Source: Armatimonadota bacterium
GTDB lineage: Bacteria > Sysuimicrobiota > Sysuimicrobiia > Sysuimicrobiales > Sysuimicrobiaceae
Assembly (NCBI GenBank): GCA_031460175.1
Contig: JAVKGW010000003.1
Span: forward strand, 1 to 64,000
Length of the DNA: 64,000 nucleotides
Direction: 5' to 3'
Positions 1 through 7,872 of the stretch are shown one piece after another. The position numbers and the translations under genes are program-made. Under the pieces are notes generated by a model that was given only the letters and a program-made list of their open reading frames with translations, made no database searches and was not told the origin of the DNA. Numbering within the stretch: position 1 is the first letter of the stretch; each line of letters starts with the position of its first letter.

Positions 1-1
1 G

Positions 2-1117
2 CGGTTGGTGAACGAGTTTCGGGCGGAGTTGCAGGCGTTGGGGGTGCGGGTGACGGCGCTGGAGGAGGAGTTGCAGGCCCTGCGGGCCCGCCTGGACAAC
101 ACCCGCATCACGGGCACCCTGGAGTGGTGGTACACCGCAAACCAGACCCCCGCGGTCCCGCCGGACCTCATCTTCGGGCCCCGGATCCGGCTCACCTACA
201 CCGGAGCCGTCGCCCCGGATGTAAGCGCCCTCCTGCGGGCCCGGTACATCTCCCGGACTGCTCCTGCGCCGCAGAACGCCTTGGACTTCGATCGGGGCTA
301 CCTCCAGGTGGACCGTTTCCTGGGCATGGAGGGGCTGCAGCTGCGGGCGGGGCGGGACGTGGTGGTTCTGGGCCCGATCGGGTTTTTGCTGGACGAGGAC
401 TACTACAACGACAACCGTACCGGGATCTTCCTCCGGTGGCAGCGGGGCGCGCTTTCCCTTCTGGGGTTCAGCCAGTACTCGGATCCCAACCAGGCAAACC
501 CCGCCACCCTCCTCGGAGGGCGCCTCACCTACTCCCTGCTCCCCGGGTGGACGGTGGGCGTTAACCTCCGCAGCGACGCCGACCCCTCGGGTACGCTCCA
601 ACGCGGGCTGGGCTGGGGAGCGGACCTCCGGGCGGAGCTGGTGGGCGGGGTCGTGCTCACCGGGGAGTACGTGAACTACCGCAACGACACTACAAGCCAG
701 GTGGGCAACTACTGGTACGGGGAGCTGGCGGTGAACCTCGCTCAGCTGACCCCGTGGGAGCGGGCCCCCCGGATCGCCCTGTGGTACAAGAACCTGGACC
801 CCTACGTGCTCCCACCCCTTCCTTCCCCCAGGGGAGAGTTTGCGAGCCCGGATTTCTTCGGGACCCTGGATCCGAACGCAGACCTGAGCGCCTGGGGTCT
901 GCGGTTGGACTGGACCCTCACGGATGCCCTCGCCGCCTGGGGAGTGGGGGAGTTCGGGAACTACAAGTCCACGGGGGTCCCGTACGCCCTGTACGAGCTG
1001 GGGATGACCTGGATCCTCGCCGCGAACACCTCCCTCTCCGTGTACTACACGAACATCGCGGTGAACAACGTGACCACGAACCAGGTGGTGGGCGCGTACC
1101 TGTTCACGAGCTGGTAG
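2..1117 (+). CDS. SLH-type porin, outer-membrane beta-barrel protein (5' truncated)
   Basis: The reading frame is open from the window edge, so this is the C-terminal 371 residues of a longer protein. The visible part begins with a heptad-patterned coiled coil (roughly residues 2-32, many Leu/Glu/Ala/Arg), followed by a long stretch of alternating hydrophobic and polar residues rich in Tyr, Trp and Gly, as expected of beta-strands. The chain ends in Ser-Trp after a strand-like segment, the terminal aromatic signature of outer-membrane beta-barrels. Coiled coil plus barrel is the layout of SLH porins, whose N-terminal SLH domain anchors the outer membrane to the cell wall; that domain would lie left of the window. 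No gene overlaps it downstream, and a strong hairpin follows its stop codon. The barrel class is well supported; the SLH assignment is an inference from architecture. Confidence 0.75.
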   Translation, partial: RLVNEFRAELQALGVRVTALEEELQALRARLDNTRITGTLEWWYTANQTPAVPPDLIFGPRIRLTYTGAVAPDVSALLRARYISRTAPAPQNALDFDRGYLQVDRFLGMEGLQLRAGRDVVVLGPIGFLLDEDYYNDNRTGIFLRWQRGALSLLGFSQYSDPNQANPATLLGGRLTYSLLPGWTVGVNLRSDADPSGTLQRGLGWGADLRAELVGGVVLTGEYVNYRNDTTSQVGNYWYGELAVNLAQLTPWERAPRIALWYKNLDPYVLPPLPSPRGEFASPDFFGTLDPNADLSAWGLRLDWTLTDALAAWGVGEFGNYKSTGVPYALYELGMTWILAANTSLSVYYTNIAVNNVTTNQVVGAYLFTSW

Positions 1118-1124
1118 CGCATCC

Positions 1125-1155
1125 GGGCCGGGGCACAGACCTCGTGCCCCGGCCC
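1125..1155 (+). terminator. Strong GC hairpin after the porin gene
   Basis: A perfect 12-bp inverted repeat (GGGCCGGGGCAC at 1125-1136 and GTGCCCCGGCCC at 1144-1155) with a 7-nt loop starts eight bases after the porin stop codon. No T-tract follows, so it is not a textbook Rho-independent terminator, but GC-rich genomes often use hairpins of this kind. It also sits 13 bp before the glycosidase start codon and could limit its expression. Confidence 0.5.
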
Positions 1156-1168
1156 CGCTCTCCGTCCC

Positions 1169-2434
1169 ATGAGGCGCTTCCCTAGAGGGTTCCGGTGGGG
1201 GACCGCCACCAGCAGCCACCAGGTGGAGGGAGACAACACCAACAACGACTGGTGGCTTTTCGAGCAGCAACCCGGCCGCATCCGGGACGGCAGCCGCTCA
1301 GGAGTTGCCTGCGACTGGTGGCATCGGGCGGAAGAGGACTTCGACCGGATGCGGGCGCTCCATCAGAACGCCCATCGCCTCTCCCTGGAGTGGAGCCGCC
1401 TGGAGCCGGAGCCGGGCCGGTGGGATGAAGGAGCCGAGGCCCGGTACCGCCAGATGCTGCGGGGGTTGTGGGAGCGGGGGATCGAGCCCATGGTGACGCT
1501 CCACCACTTCACCTTGCCCCTGTGGGTGGCCCGTCAGGGCGGGTGGGAGAACCCGGAAATCGTCCGTTGGTTTGCGCGACACGTCAAACGGTGCGCGGAG
1601 GCCTTCGGAGAGTTCGTCTCCCTCTGGGTCCCCATCAACGAGCCCAACGTGGTGGTGGCCCTGGGGTACCTGCACGGCAAGCACCCACCCGCTGTCCAGA
1701 ACCCCCTGCGGGCCCGGCGGGCCATCCCGAACCTCCTCCGGGCCCACGCGGCCGCCTACCGGATCCTCCACGAGGTGCAGCCCGGTGCTCGGGTGGGTAC
1801 CGCCCACAACCTCCGCCCCTTCGATCCCGTTCGATCGGAGTCCCGGCTGGACCGGTGGATCACCTCCGTGCACGGCCAGTTCTTCAACTGGATGTGGCTG
1901 GAGGCCCTGCACCACGGGCTGGCCTCCTCCGCCCTCGGGACCTGGCACCTCCCGGAGTGCGCGGGGGCCATGGACTTCGTGGGCGTGAACTACTACACCC
2001 GGGACCGCCTCCGGTTTGCTCCCTGGCGGGTTTCCGGTGGCCTCGCGCGGGCCGTGCGGGATCCCGGAGCCCTCTACAGCGACGGGGACTACGGGGAGGT
2101 GTATCCGGAGGGTCTGTACCGGGTGGTGCGGGAGGTGTGGATGCGTTACCGCAAGCCCGTGTTCGTCACGGAGAACGGACTCCCGGACGCGGACGACGAC
2201 CTGCGGCCCGGATTCCTCCTGCAGCACCTGGCCGCCCTGCATCGGGCCATCGAGGAGGGTGCGGACGTGCGCGGCTACTACCACTGGTCGATCGTGGACA
2301 ACTTCGAGTGGGCGGAGGGGTGGAGCCTCCGGTTCGGGCTCATCGCAGTGGACCCGCACACCCAGGCCCGCACCTTCCGGCCCAGCGCCCACCTCTATGC
2401 GGAGATCTGTGCCCGCAACGCCCTGCCCGGGTAA
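1169..2434 (+). CDS. Glycoside hydrolase family 1 (beta-glucosidase/beta-galactosidase type)
   Basis: A 421-residue protein, close to the usual 430-450 of family GH1 retaining beta-glycosidases, which release terminal beta-linked sugars. Visible hallmarks are the N-terminal FRWGTATSSHQVEG segment that binds the glycone, the acid/base glutamate in PINEPN (Glu158) and the nucleophile in FVTENG (Glu335). The WSIVDNFEWAEGW stretch near the C-terminus is also typical. There is no signal peptide, so the enzyme should be cytoplasmic and act on imported oligosaccharides or glycosides. No clear Shine-Dalgarno sequence precedes the ATG. It is a single gene between a hairpin and a promoter-bearing spacer; the sugar ABC importer 8 kb downstream could supply substrate, but that link is only inferred. 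Confidence 0.92.
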   Translation: MRRFPRGFRWGTATSSHQVEGDNTNNDWWLFEQQPGRIRDGSRSGVACDWWHRAEEDFDRMRALHQNAHRLSLEWSRLEPEPGRWDEGAEARYRQMLRGLWERGIEPMVTLHHFTLPLWVARQGGWENPEIVRWFARHVKRCAEAFGEFVSLWVPINEPNVVVALGYLHGKHPPAVQNPLRARRAIPNLLRAHAAAYRILHEVQPGARVGTAHNLRPFDPVRSESRLDRWITSVHGQFFNWMWLEALHHGLASSALGTWHLPECAGAMDFVGVNYYTRDRLRFAPWRVSGGLARAVRDPGALYSDGDYGEVYPEGLYRVVREVWMRYRKPVFVTENGLPDADDDLRPGFLLQHLAALHRAIEEGADVRGYYHWSIVDNFEWAEGWSLRFGLIAVDPHTQARTFRPSAHLYAEICARNALPG

Positions 2435-2728
2435 TGGCGGAACTGTTTCACGGTTGTGTTTGCACGGATTTCGCCTATCGCTTCCTGTGGCAGGGGTTGC
2501 TTACAGATGTGCCAGCAGCGGCAGGGCGTACTGGAAAACCCACAGCGCCAGACAGGGAATCCGCTGACCGAACGTACCCTGCGCGTGCTGGCTCGGGTCA
2601 GCAACCCCCATCACTGGTACCCGCTCCACCACTACCCGGCTGCCCAGCATGGCCCCTGAGCCTTTCCCCAAAACACCTTCGGTAGGCCTTGACTTTGGTC
2701 AGATATAGGCTATAATCTCAACAGGGTC
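2435..2728. other. 294-bp spacer without a convincing gene
   Basis: The first about 250 bp contain no ORF with recognisable similarity, and their base composition (more A and C runs, less GC-biased) differs from the flanking coding sequence. Short frames of 67-69 codons exist on both strands but lack ribosome binding sites and family motifs. It could be decayed coding DNA. The last 40 bp carry a promoter with two palindromes, described separately. Confidence 0.5.
2689..2716 (+). promoter_or_regulatory. Sigma-70-type promoter with overlapping palindromes, before the flavin reductase operon
   Basis: TTGACT (2689-2694) and TATAAT (2711-2716) are separated by 16 bp, close to the housekeeping consensus. 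The last -10 base lies 12 nt before the GTG start at 2729, so the predicted transcript start (about 2723) leaves a leader of only about six bases: a near-leaderless mRNA. The -35 box is embedded in TGACTTTGGTCA (TGAC-N4-GTCA, 2690-2701) and the -10 region in TATAGGCTATA (2704-2714), both perfect palindromes that are plausible operators for a repressor controlling the downstream catabolic block. Confidence 0.7.
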
Positions 2729-3223
2729 GTGGATGCCCATACCTTCCGTCGGGTCATGGGGGAGTTCGCCACGGGGGTGACGGTGCTGGCCGCGAGGGCA
2801 GGGGAAGTACTCCACGGCATGACCGCCAACGCCTTCACCTCCGTCTCCCTGCACCCTCCCCTTGTGCTCGTGTGCGTGGCGAACGCCTCCCGGACAAAGT
2901 CGGTGCTGGATGCCGCGGGCCGGTTCGCGGTGAGCATCCTGGCCCATGATCAGGAGGAGGTGGCCCGGGTCTTCTCGAACCCGGAGCTGGACGGATTCCA
3001 GCGCTTCCGCCGGGTGCGGTGGCGGGCTGGACGGAGCGGGGCTCCCATCATCGAGGGGTGCCTCGCCTACCTGGAGTCCCGGGTCGTGGCCACCTATGAG
3101 GCCGGCGACCACACCCTGTACCTAGGAGAGGTGGAGCATGGGGACGTTCCTCGGCCGCAGGACGCACCTCTCCTCTTCTTCCGCCGGGGATACTGGATCC
3201 TGAACGGGAGGGGTGGGCCGTGA
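2729..3223 (+). CDS. Flavin reductase family protein (FMN-binding split barrel)
   Basis: A 164-residue protein of the HpaC/RutF/ActVB-type flavin reductase family. It would reduce FMN or FAD with NAD(P)H and pass the free reduced flavin to a partner monooxygenase. The diagnostic stretches are FRRVMGEFATGVTVL at the N-terminus, GMTANAFTSVSLHPPLVLVCV around residues 30-50, and a C-terminal G(D)HTLYLGEVEH strand that precedes a final LLFFRRGYW. The GTG start is only about six bases downstream of the predicted transcript start and has no Shine-Dalgarno sequence. Its stop overlaps the start of the LLM flavin oxidoreductase by four bases, so the two form a translationally coupled two-component pair. 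It heads a co-directional block reaching at least to 10601. Confidence 0.9.
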   Translation: MDAHTFRRVMGEFATGVTVLAARAGEVLHGMTANAFTSVSLHPPLVLVCVANASRTKSVLDAAGRFAVSILAHDQEEVARVFSNPELDGFQRFRRVRWRAGRSGAPIIEGCLAYLESRVVATYEAGDHTLYLGEVEHGDVPRPQDAPLLFFRRGYWILNGRGGP

Positions 3224-4440
3224 AGGTCTTCGTTTTCGACCTCCTGCCCTATGCGGAGCACCTGGACCACCTGAAGGTGGGGGATGAGCTGCCGTGGCCG
3301 CTGCCGAAGCGGTACTTCAAGCCGGAGGTGGCGGTCCGCACGTATGAGGAGCACCTGGAAGCCTGGGAGGAGATGGAACGGCTGGGCTACGACGGGGTGG
3401 GGTTCAACGAGCACCACACCTCCCCCTACGGCCTCATGAACTCCCCCAACCTCATGGCCGCGGCCTTGAGCCAACGGACCAAGCGGCTGCGCATGCTCAT
3501 CTACGCGAACCTCCTCCCCCTCCACAACCCCCTCCGGCTCGCGGAGGAGATCGCCATGCTCGACTGCCTCAGCAACGGCCGGATCATCGCGGGGATCGCC
3601 CGGGGAATCCCCCGGGAGTACCGGGTGTACAACATCCCCTACCAGGAGTCCCGGGAACGGTTCGAGGAGGCGTGGGAGATCCTCCGGGGCCTGTGGACGG
3701 AGGAGGTCTTCAGCTACGAGGGGAAGTACTGGACGTTCAAGGACGTGGCCCTCTGGCCGAGACCGGTCCAGCAGCCCCATCCCCCCGTGTGGGTGCCCGT
3801 GACCACCAGCAAGGAGACCATCGAGTTCGCGGCCAGGCACAACCTGCCCATCACCCCGGGCTTGGGCGGCCGGGGGATGCGGGGTCTGCAACAGGACATC
3901 ATCCGGTACTACGCGACGCAGCTCAGCGCCCACGGGCACCGGATCACCCCGGAGCACCTGGTGATCAGCGTGGACGTGTACGTGGCGGACAGCAAAGAGC
4001 AGGCCTTCCGGGAGGCCGGACCCTATGCGCTGTACTTCTACCGGACCCTCTTCAGCCACGGGAACGTGACGGACACCCGGGTGCAGCGGGAGATGGGGTA
4101 CGTGAGCGAGCGCGCCCATGACTACATCCGGCCCGAAAACCGGGCAGCGGCCTTCATGGAGCGGGAGTGGTACCGGGGGATGACCCCGGAACGGCTGCGG
4201 CAGCACGTGGAGCACCTGCCGTGGGGGACCCCGGAAGAGGTTCGGGAGCGGATCCTCGAGGAGGCGGAGGCCCTGGGGGCGAACACCGTCCTCGTCCACA
4301 TGAACCGGGGGGCCATGCCGCACGAGATGTTCGTGAACCAGCTCCGGCGGTTCGCCCGGGAGGTCCTGCCCGCCCTCCATGCCCATGAGGTGCGGAGGGT
4401 CCCGTTGGAGGAGGAAGGGTCCGCCTCGCGAAGGATGTAA
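3220..4440 (+). CDS. LLM-class flavin-dependent oxidoreductase (bacterial luciferase-like monooxygenase)
   Basis: A 406-residue TIM-barrel protein of the luciferase-like monooxygenase superfamily, which uses reduced FMN (or F420H2 in some members) and O2. Family marks include GYDGVGFNEHHTSPYGLMNSP (residues about 53-73), LPLHNPLRLAEEIAMLDCLSNGR (105-127) and the later LWPRPVQQPHPPVWV. Coupling with a flavin reductase gene by a GTGA overlap points to an FMNH2-dependent two-component monooxygenase such as those that oxygenate alkanesulfonates, long-chain alkanes, nitriloacetate-type chelators or terpenoid ketones. The following transporter, SDR, hydrolase and alcohol dehydrogenase suggest that it opens a catabolic pathway. 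Its substrate cannot be read from the sequence. Confidence 0.9.
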   Translation: MKVFVFDLLPYAEHLDHLKVGDELPWPLPKRYFKPEVAVRTYEEHLEAWEEMERLGYDGVGFNEHHTSPYGLMNSPNLMAAALSQRTKRLRMLIYANLLPLHNPLRLAEEIAMLDCLSNGRIIAGIARGIPREYRVYNIPYQESRERFEEAWEILRGLWTEEVFSYEGKYWTFKDVALWPRPVQQPHPPVWVPVTTSKETIEFAARHNLPITPGLGGRGMRGLQQDIIRYYATQLSAHGHRITPEHLVISVDVYVADSKEQAFREAGPYALYFYRTLFSHGNVTDTRVQREMGYVSERAHDYIRPENRAAAFMEREWYRGMTPERLRQHVEHLPWGTPEEVRERILEEAEALGANTVLVHMNRGAMPHEMFVNQLRRFAREVLPALHAHEVRRVPLEEEGSASRRM

Positions 4441-4465
4441 AAACCATCCGCAGGGGGTGAGGGGA

Positions 4466-5989
4466 ATGCGCATTCGGTGGGTGGCAGGTACGGTCCTGCT
4501 CTCGTTGGTCCTGGCCGCGGCGAGCTTCGGGGGGCCGGCGGAGCCGGACACCCTCGTGATCGTCTTCCCTTCCCATCAGGGAACCCTGGACGGGCACTTC
4601 GCGGTCACCACCCAGGACATGCTGGTGGTGCGGAACGTGTACAACGCCCTGATGAAGTACAAGCCGGACACCACGGAGCTCACGGGGGACCTGGCGGAGC
4701 GCTGGGAGGTCTCCCCGGATGGATTGACGTACACCTTCCGGCTGCGGCGGAACGTGGTCTGGCAGAAGGGATACGGGCGGCTGACCGCCCAGGACGTGAA
4801 GGCTTCCTTCGACCGGCTGCGGGATCCCGAGACGAAGTCTCCCTTCGCGGGGCTTCTGTCCATGGTCCGGGAGATCCGGGTCCTCGATCCCTACACCATC
4901 CGGTTCGTGCTGAGCGAGCCCTACGCGCCCTTCCTGCATCTGCTGACCAACTACCGGGTGGGTCCCGTCGTGAACGCCCGGGCGGCCCGGGAGCGGGGGG
5001 CGGCCTTCGCATGGGATCCCGTGGGCACGGGACCGTATGAGGTGGAGCGGGCCGTTCCCCGCACGGAGGTCGTCCTCCGGGCCTTCGATCAGCACTTCGG
5101 AGGACGCCCCCGCATCCGGCGCATCATCACCCGGACGGTCCCGGACCTGAACGCCATGGTGGTGGGCCTGGAGAACGGGCAGTACCACATGCTGTACAGC
5201 ATCCAGGCCCTGGACGAGTCGGTGATCAGGCGGCTGCAGCAGCGGGGGTTTACCCTGACCCTCTACAGCCGGAACCTGCCCCGGGTGCTCCTCATGAACG
5301 TCACGAAGAAGCCTCTGGACGACCTGCGGGTACGGCGGGCCATCGCCCACGCCATCAACCGGCAGCAGATCATCGCCCTCAGCATGGCGGGGTACGGCCG
5401 GCCCTGGTACTCCCCCGTTCCGGAGGGGTACTTCGCGGCCACCACGCAGGTTCCGCGGTACGAGTACAGCCCGGAGAAGGCCCGGCAGCTGCTGGCGGAG
5501 GCCGGCTACCGGGACGGTCTGGACCTCCCCATGCAGGTCTTCGATGTGATGAAGGTGACCTCGGACGTCATCGCGGAGCAGCTGCGACGGGTGGGCATCC
5601 GGGTCCAGCAGGAGGTCCTGGATCAGCCCACCTTCATCCAGCGGGTCCTGCGGCGGGACGGCAGCATCTCCTTCGCGGTGCACTGCTGCGTGCGCCAGCC
5701 GGACCCGGACTTCTATCTCTCGGACATCTTCAGCCGGTCCAAGGGCGGGGCCATCTACATCAGCGGGCTGGATCTCGAGCCGGAGCTCGCGGCCGCGCGC
5801 CGGGAGACGGACGTGGAGAAGCGGCGGCAGATGTACGTGGCGCTCCAGCGGAAGATCATGGAGAACGTGTGGATGATCCCGCTCGTGATGGAGTTCGACC
5901 GCAACGTGCATGTGCCCAATCTCCGGGGGATGCCGCGCCGGGTGGAGGCCCTGTGGGGCCTGGACCTGTCGCGGCTTTTCTTCGAGTGA
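4466..5989 (+). CDS. ABC transporter substrate-binding protein, family 5 (peptide/nickel/glycoside type)
   Basis: A 507-residue extracytoplasmic solute receptor of the DppA/OppA class. It has a Sec-type signal (MRIRW followed by a hydrophobic run to about residue 22, with no lipobox Cys) and a mature body carrying the family features: GDLAERWEVSPDGLTYTFRLR near residue 75, LTAQDVKASFDRLRDP, and a C-terminal dimerised lobe. The ATG at 4466 was chosen over upstream in-frame starts because GGGGGTGAGGGG precedes it and the signal peptide begins there. Two cognate permease genes follow directly, but no ATPase genes. Family 5 receptors bind oligopeptides, sugars, opines, nickel chelates and other ligands, so the ligand is unknown; neighbours favour an organic growth substrate. 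Confidence 0.9.
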   Translation: MRIRWVAGTVLLSLVLAAASFGGPAEPDTLVIVFPSHQGTLDGHFAVTTQDMLVVRNVYNALMKYKPDTTELTGDLAERWEVSPDGLTYTFRLRRNVVWQKGYGRLTAQDVKASFDRLRDPETKSPFAGLLSMVREIRVLDPYTIRFVLSEPYAPFLHLLTNYRVGPVVNARAARERGAAFAWDPVGTGPYEVERAVPRTEVVLRAFDQHFGGRPRIRRIITRTVPDLNAMVVGLENGQYHMLYSIQALDESVIRRLQQRGFTLTLYSRNLPRVLLMNVTKKPLDDLRVRRAIAHAINRQQIIALSMAGYGRPWYSPVPEGYFAATTQVPRYEYSPEKARQLLAEAGYRDGLDLPMQVFDVMKVTSDVIAEQLRRVGIRVQQEVLDQPTFIQRVLRRDGSISFAVHCCVRQPDPDFYLSDIFSRSKGGAIYISGLDLEPELAAARRETDVEKRRQMYVALQRKIMENVWMIPLVMEFDRNVHVPNLRGMPRRVEALWGLDLSRLFFE

Positions 5990-5992
5990 AGC

Positions 5993-6925
5993 ATGACCAG
6001 GCGCCTCCTCCATCGGCTGGTCCAGATCCTGCCCACGGTTCTCGGAGCCCTGGTCATCGTCTTCGTCCTCCTGCGCGTCGTGCCCGGGGATCCCGCGGCG
6101 GCCATCCTGGGCGTGAGCGCCACCCCCGAGTCCGTGCAGACCCTGCGGGCCCAGCTGGGTCTGGACCGGCCGCTGTGGAGACAGTTCCTGGACTACGTGG
6201 CCGGGCTTCTCCGGCTGGACCTGGGCACCTCCCTCGCGTTCCGGGTCCCCGTGGCCCGGCTCCTGGCCCAAGCCCTGGGCCCGACCCTGCTGCTGGCTTT
6301 GGGGGGAACCGTGGTGAGCGTGCTCATCGGGGTTCCCACGGGGGTGGTGGCGGCCCTGAACCGGGGCAAGCCCGTGGACCAGCTGGTGAGCGTTCTCGCC
6401 CTCGTGGGCGTCTCCCTTCCCGTGTTCGTGTGGGGGGTGGTGCTCCTCGTGGTCTTCACCCTCCACTGGCGGATCCTCCCGGCATCGGGTTTGGGAGAGG
6501 GGATCGGCGGGACCCTGAAGGCCCTCGTGCTCCCCTCCGTGGCCACGGGGATGTTCCTCGCGGGGCTCGTGAGCCGGATCACCCGGTCGAGCGTGCTGGG
6601 GGTACTCGGCCAGGACTACGTGCGCACCGCATGGGCGAAGGGTCTCGAGCCGCGGCACGTGTTCCGGAGGCACGTCCTGCGGAACGCCCTCATTCCGGTC
6701 GTGACGGTGGTGGGGTTGAACATGGGAACGCTCCTCGGAGGGGTGGTGGTGGTGGAGGGGATCTTCGCCCGACCAGGGCTCGGACGCCTCCTCCTGGACG
6801 CCATCTACGCCCGGGACTACCCCCTGATCCAGGGGATCGTGTTGGTCTCCGTCCTCCTCACCATCCTCCTCAACCAGCTCGTGGACCTCCTCTACACCCT
6901 CCTGGACCCGAGAGTGACGGCGTAG
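5993..6925 (+). CDS. ABC transporter permease, DppB/OppB type
   Basis: A 310-residue inner-membrane protein with the DppB layout: an N-terminal transmembrane helix beginning RRLLHRLVQILPTVLGALVIVF, a periplasmic segment with the characteristic VVPGDPAAAILG, and five further helices. The cytoplasmic EAA-like loop reads YVRTAWAKGLEPRHVFRRHVLRNAL near residues 205-229, where the ATPases would dock. It starts three bases after the binding-protein stop and ends two bases before the second permease, so the three form one operon. It would form a heterodimeric channel with the next gene. Confidence 0.9.
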   Translation: MTRRLLHRLVQILPTVLGALVIVFVLLRVVPGDPAAAILGVSATPESVQTLRAQLGLDRPLWRQFLDYVAGLLRLDLGTSLAFRVPVARLLAQALGPTLLLALGGTVVSVLIGVPTGVVAALNRGKPVDQLVSVLALVGVSLPVFVWGVVLLVVFTLHWRILPASGLGEGIGGTLKALVLPSVATGMFLAGLVSRITRSSVLGVLGQDYVRTAWAKGLEPRHVFRRHVLRNALIPVVTVVGLNMGTLLGGVVVVEGIFARPGLGRLLLDAIYARDYPLIQGIVLVSVLLTILLNQLVDLLYTLLDPRVTA

Positions 6926-6927
6926 CC

Positions 6928-7866
6928 ATGCGGCTTGGAGGGTGGGAGAGCTCCGCGGCCCGGCGGCTCCGGCGGGCCATCCGGGGGAGCTGGATCCTCT
7001 GGATGGCGAGCGGGTTCGTGGTGCTCCTGGTGGGGATCGCCGTCCTCGTCCCCTACCTGGGGGTTTCGGACCCCTTCGCGCAGAGCCTCGAACGCCTGAG
7101 CCCTCCCAGCCCGGACCATCCCTTCGGGACGGACCGCCTGGGCCGCGACGTCTTCAGCCGTACCCTCTGGGCCACCCGCTACGCCCTGGCGGTGGGGATC
7201 GGGACCGTGGCGGTGGGGGGAACGGTGGGAACCATGTGGGGGATGGCTTCGGGGTTTTCCGGCCCGTTCGTCCAGGAGGTCCTCTCACGGCTGGTGGATG
7301 TCTTCTTGGCCTTCCCTCCCCTGATCCTCGCCATGGTGGTGGTCACCCTGATCGGGAACGGGGTTTTCCCCGTAGTGGTGGCCTTGAGCTTCGGGGTTGC
7401 CCCGCGCTTCGCGCGGGTGGCGAGGGCGGTGGTCCTGGCCGTCCGCGTGCAGAGTTACGTGGAGGCGGCCCGCGCCCTCGGGGCCTCCTCCCCCCGCATC
7501 CTCGTGCGCCACATCCTGCCCAACACCCTGGATGCCCTCATCGTGCTGGGGACCCTCACCGTCCCCACCGCCATCCTCACGGAAGCCCTCTTGAGCTTTC
7601 TGGGGATCGGCATCGTGGAGCCCACGCCCACGTGGGGGAACATCGCCAGCATGGGGCAGATGGTGCTTCGAGAAGCGCCTTGGGTGGTGCTCGCACCCAG
7701 CTTGGTTCTGTTGCTCACGGTGCTCTCCTTTAACCTGCTGGGAGACGCGGTGCGGGACGCCCTGGATCCCACGGTCTCCCGGGGCGTCTGGATGCGACGT
7801 GTGGAGCGGGCGGAGCTGGAACCGGAGCCCGCCCGGCTCGCGTCCCGCAGGATTCCCGCGGGCTAG
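6928..7866 (+). CDS. ABC transporter permease, DppC/OppC type
   Basis: A 312-residue inner-membrane protein matching DppC: an N-terminal helix (GSWILWMASGFVVLLVGIAV), the conserved HPFGTDRLGRDVFSR segment at about residues 65-80, five more helices, and an EAA loop reading YVEAARALGASSPRILVRHILPN near 185. The ATG at 6928 was chosen because the frame is open far upstream only as a shadow of the previous genes. In normal dipeptide-type importers two ATPase genes (dppD and dppF) follow; here an SDR gene comes instead. ATPases must come from elsewhere in the genome, or this importer is not functional. Confidence 0.9.
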   Translation: MRLGGWESSAARRLRRAIRGSWILWMASGFVVLLVGIAVLVPYLGVSDPFAQSLERLSPPSPDHPFGTDRLGRDVFSRTLWATRYALAVGIGTVAVGGTVGTMWGMASGFSGPFVQEVLSRLVDVFLAFPPLILAMVVVTLIGNGVFPVVVALSFGVAPRFARVARAVVLAVRVQSYVEAARALGASSPRILVRHILPNTLDALIVLGTLTVPTAILTEALLSFLGIGIVEPTPTWGNIASMGQMVLREAPWVVLAPSLVLLLTVLSFNLLGDAVRDALDPTVSRGVWMRRVERAELEPEPARLASRRIPAG

Positions 7867-7872
7867 GGAGAA

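Noticed and set aside
2456-2659. 67-codon frame as a transposase remnant
   Set aside because: No DDE, HTH or terminal inverted repeat could be recognised, and the frame lacks a ribosome binding site; only an anomalous spacer is claimed.
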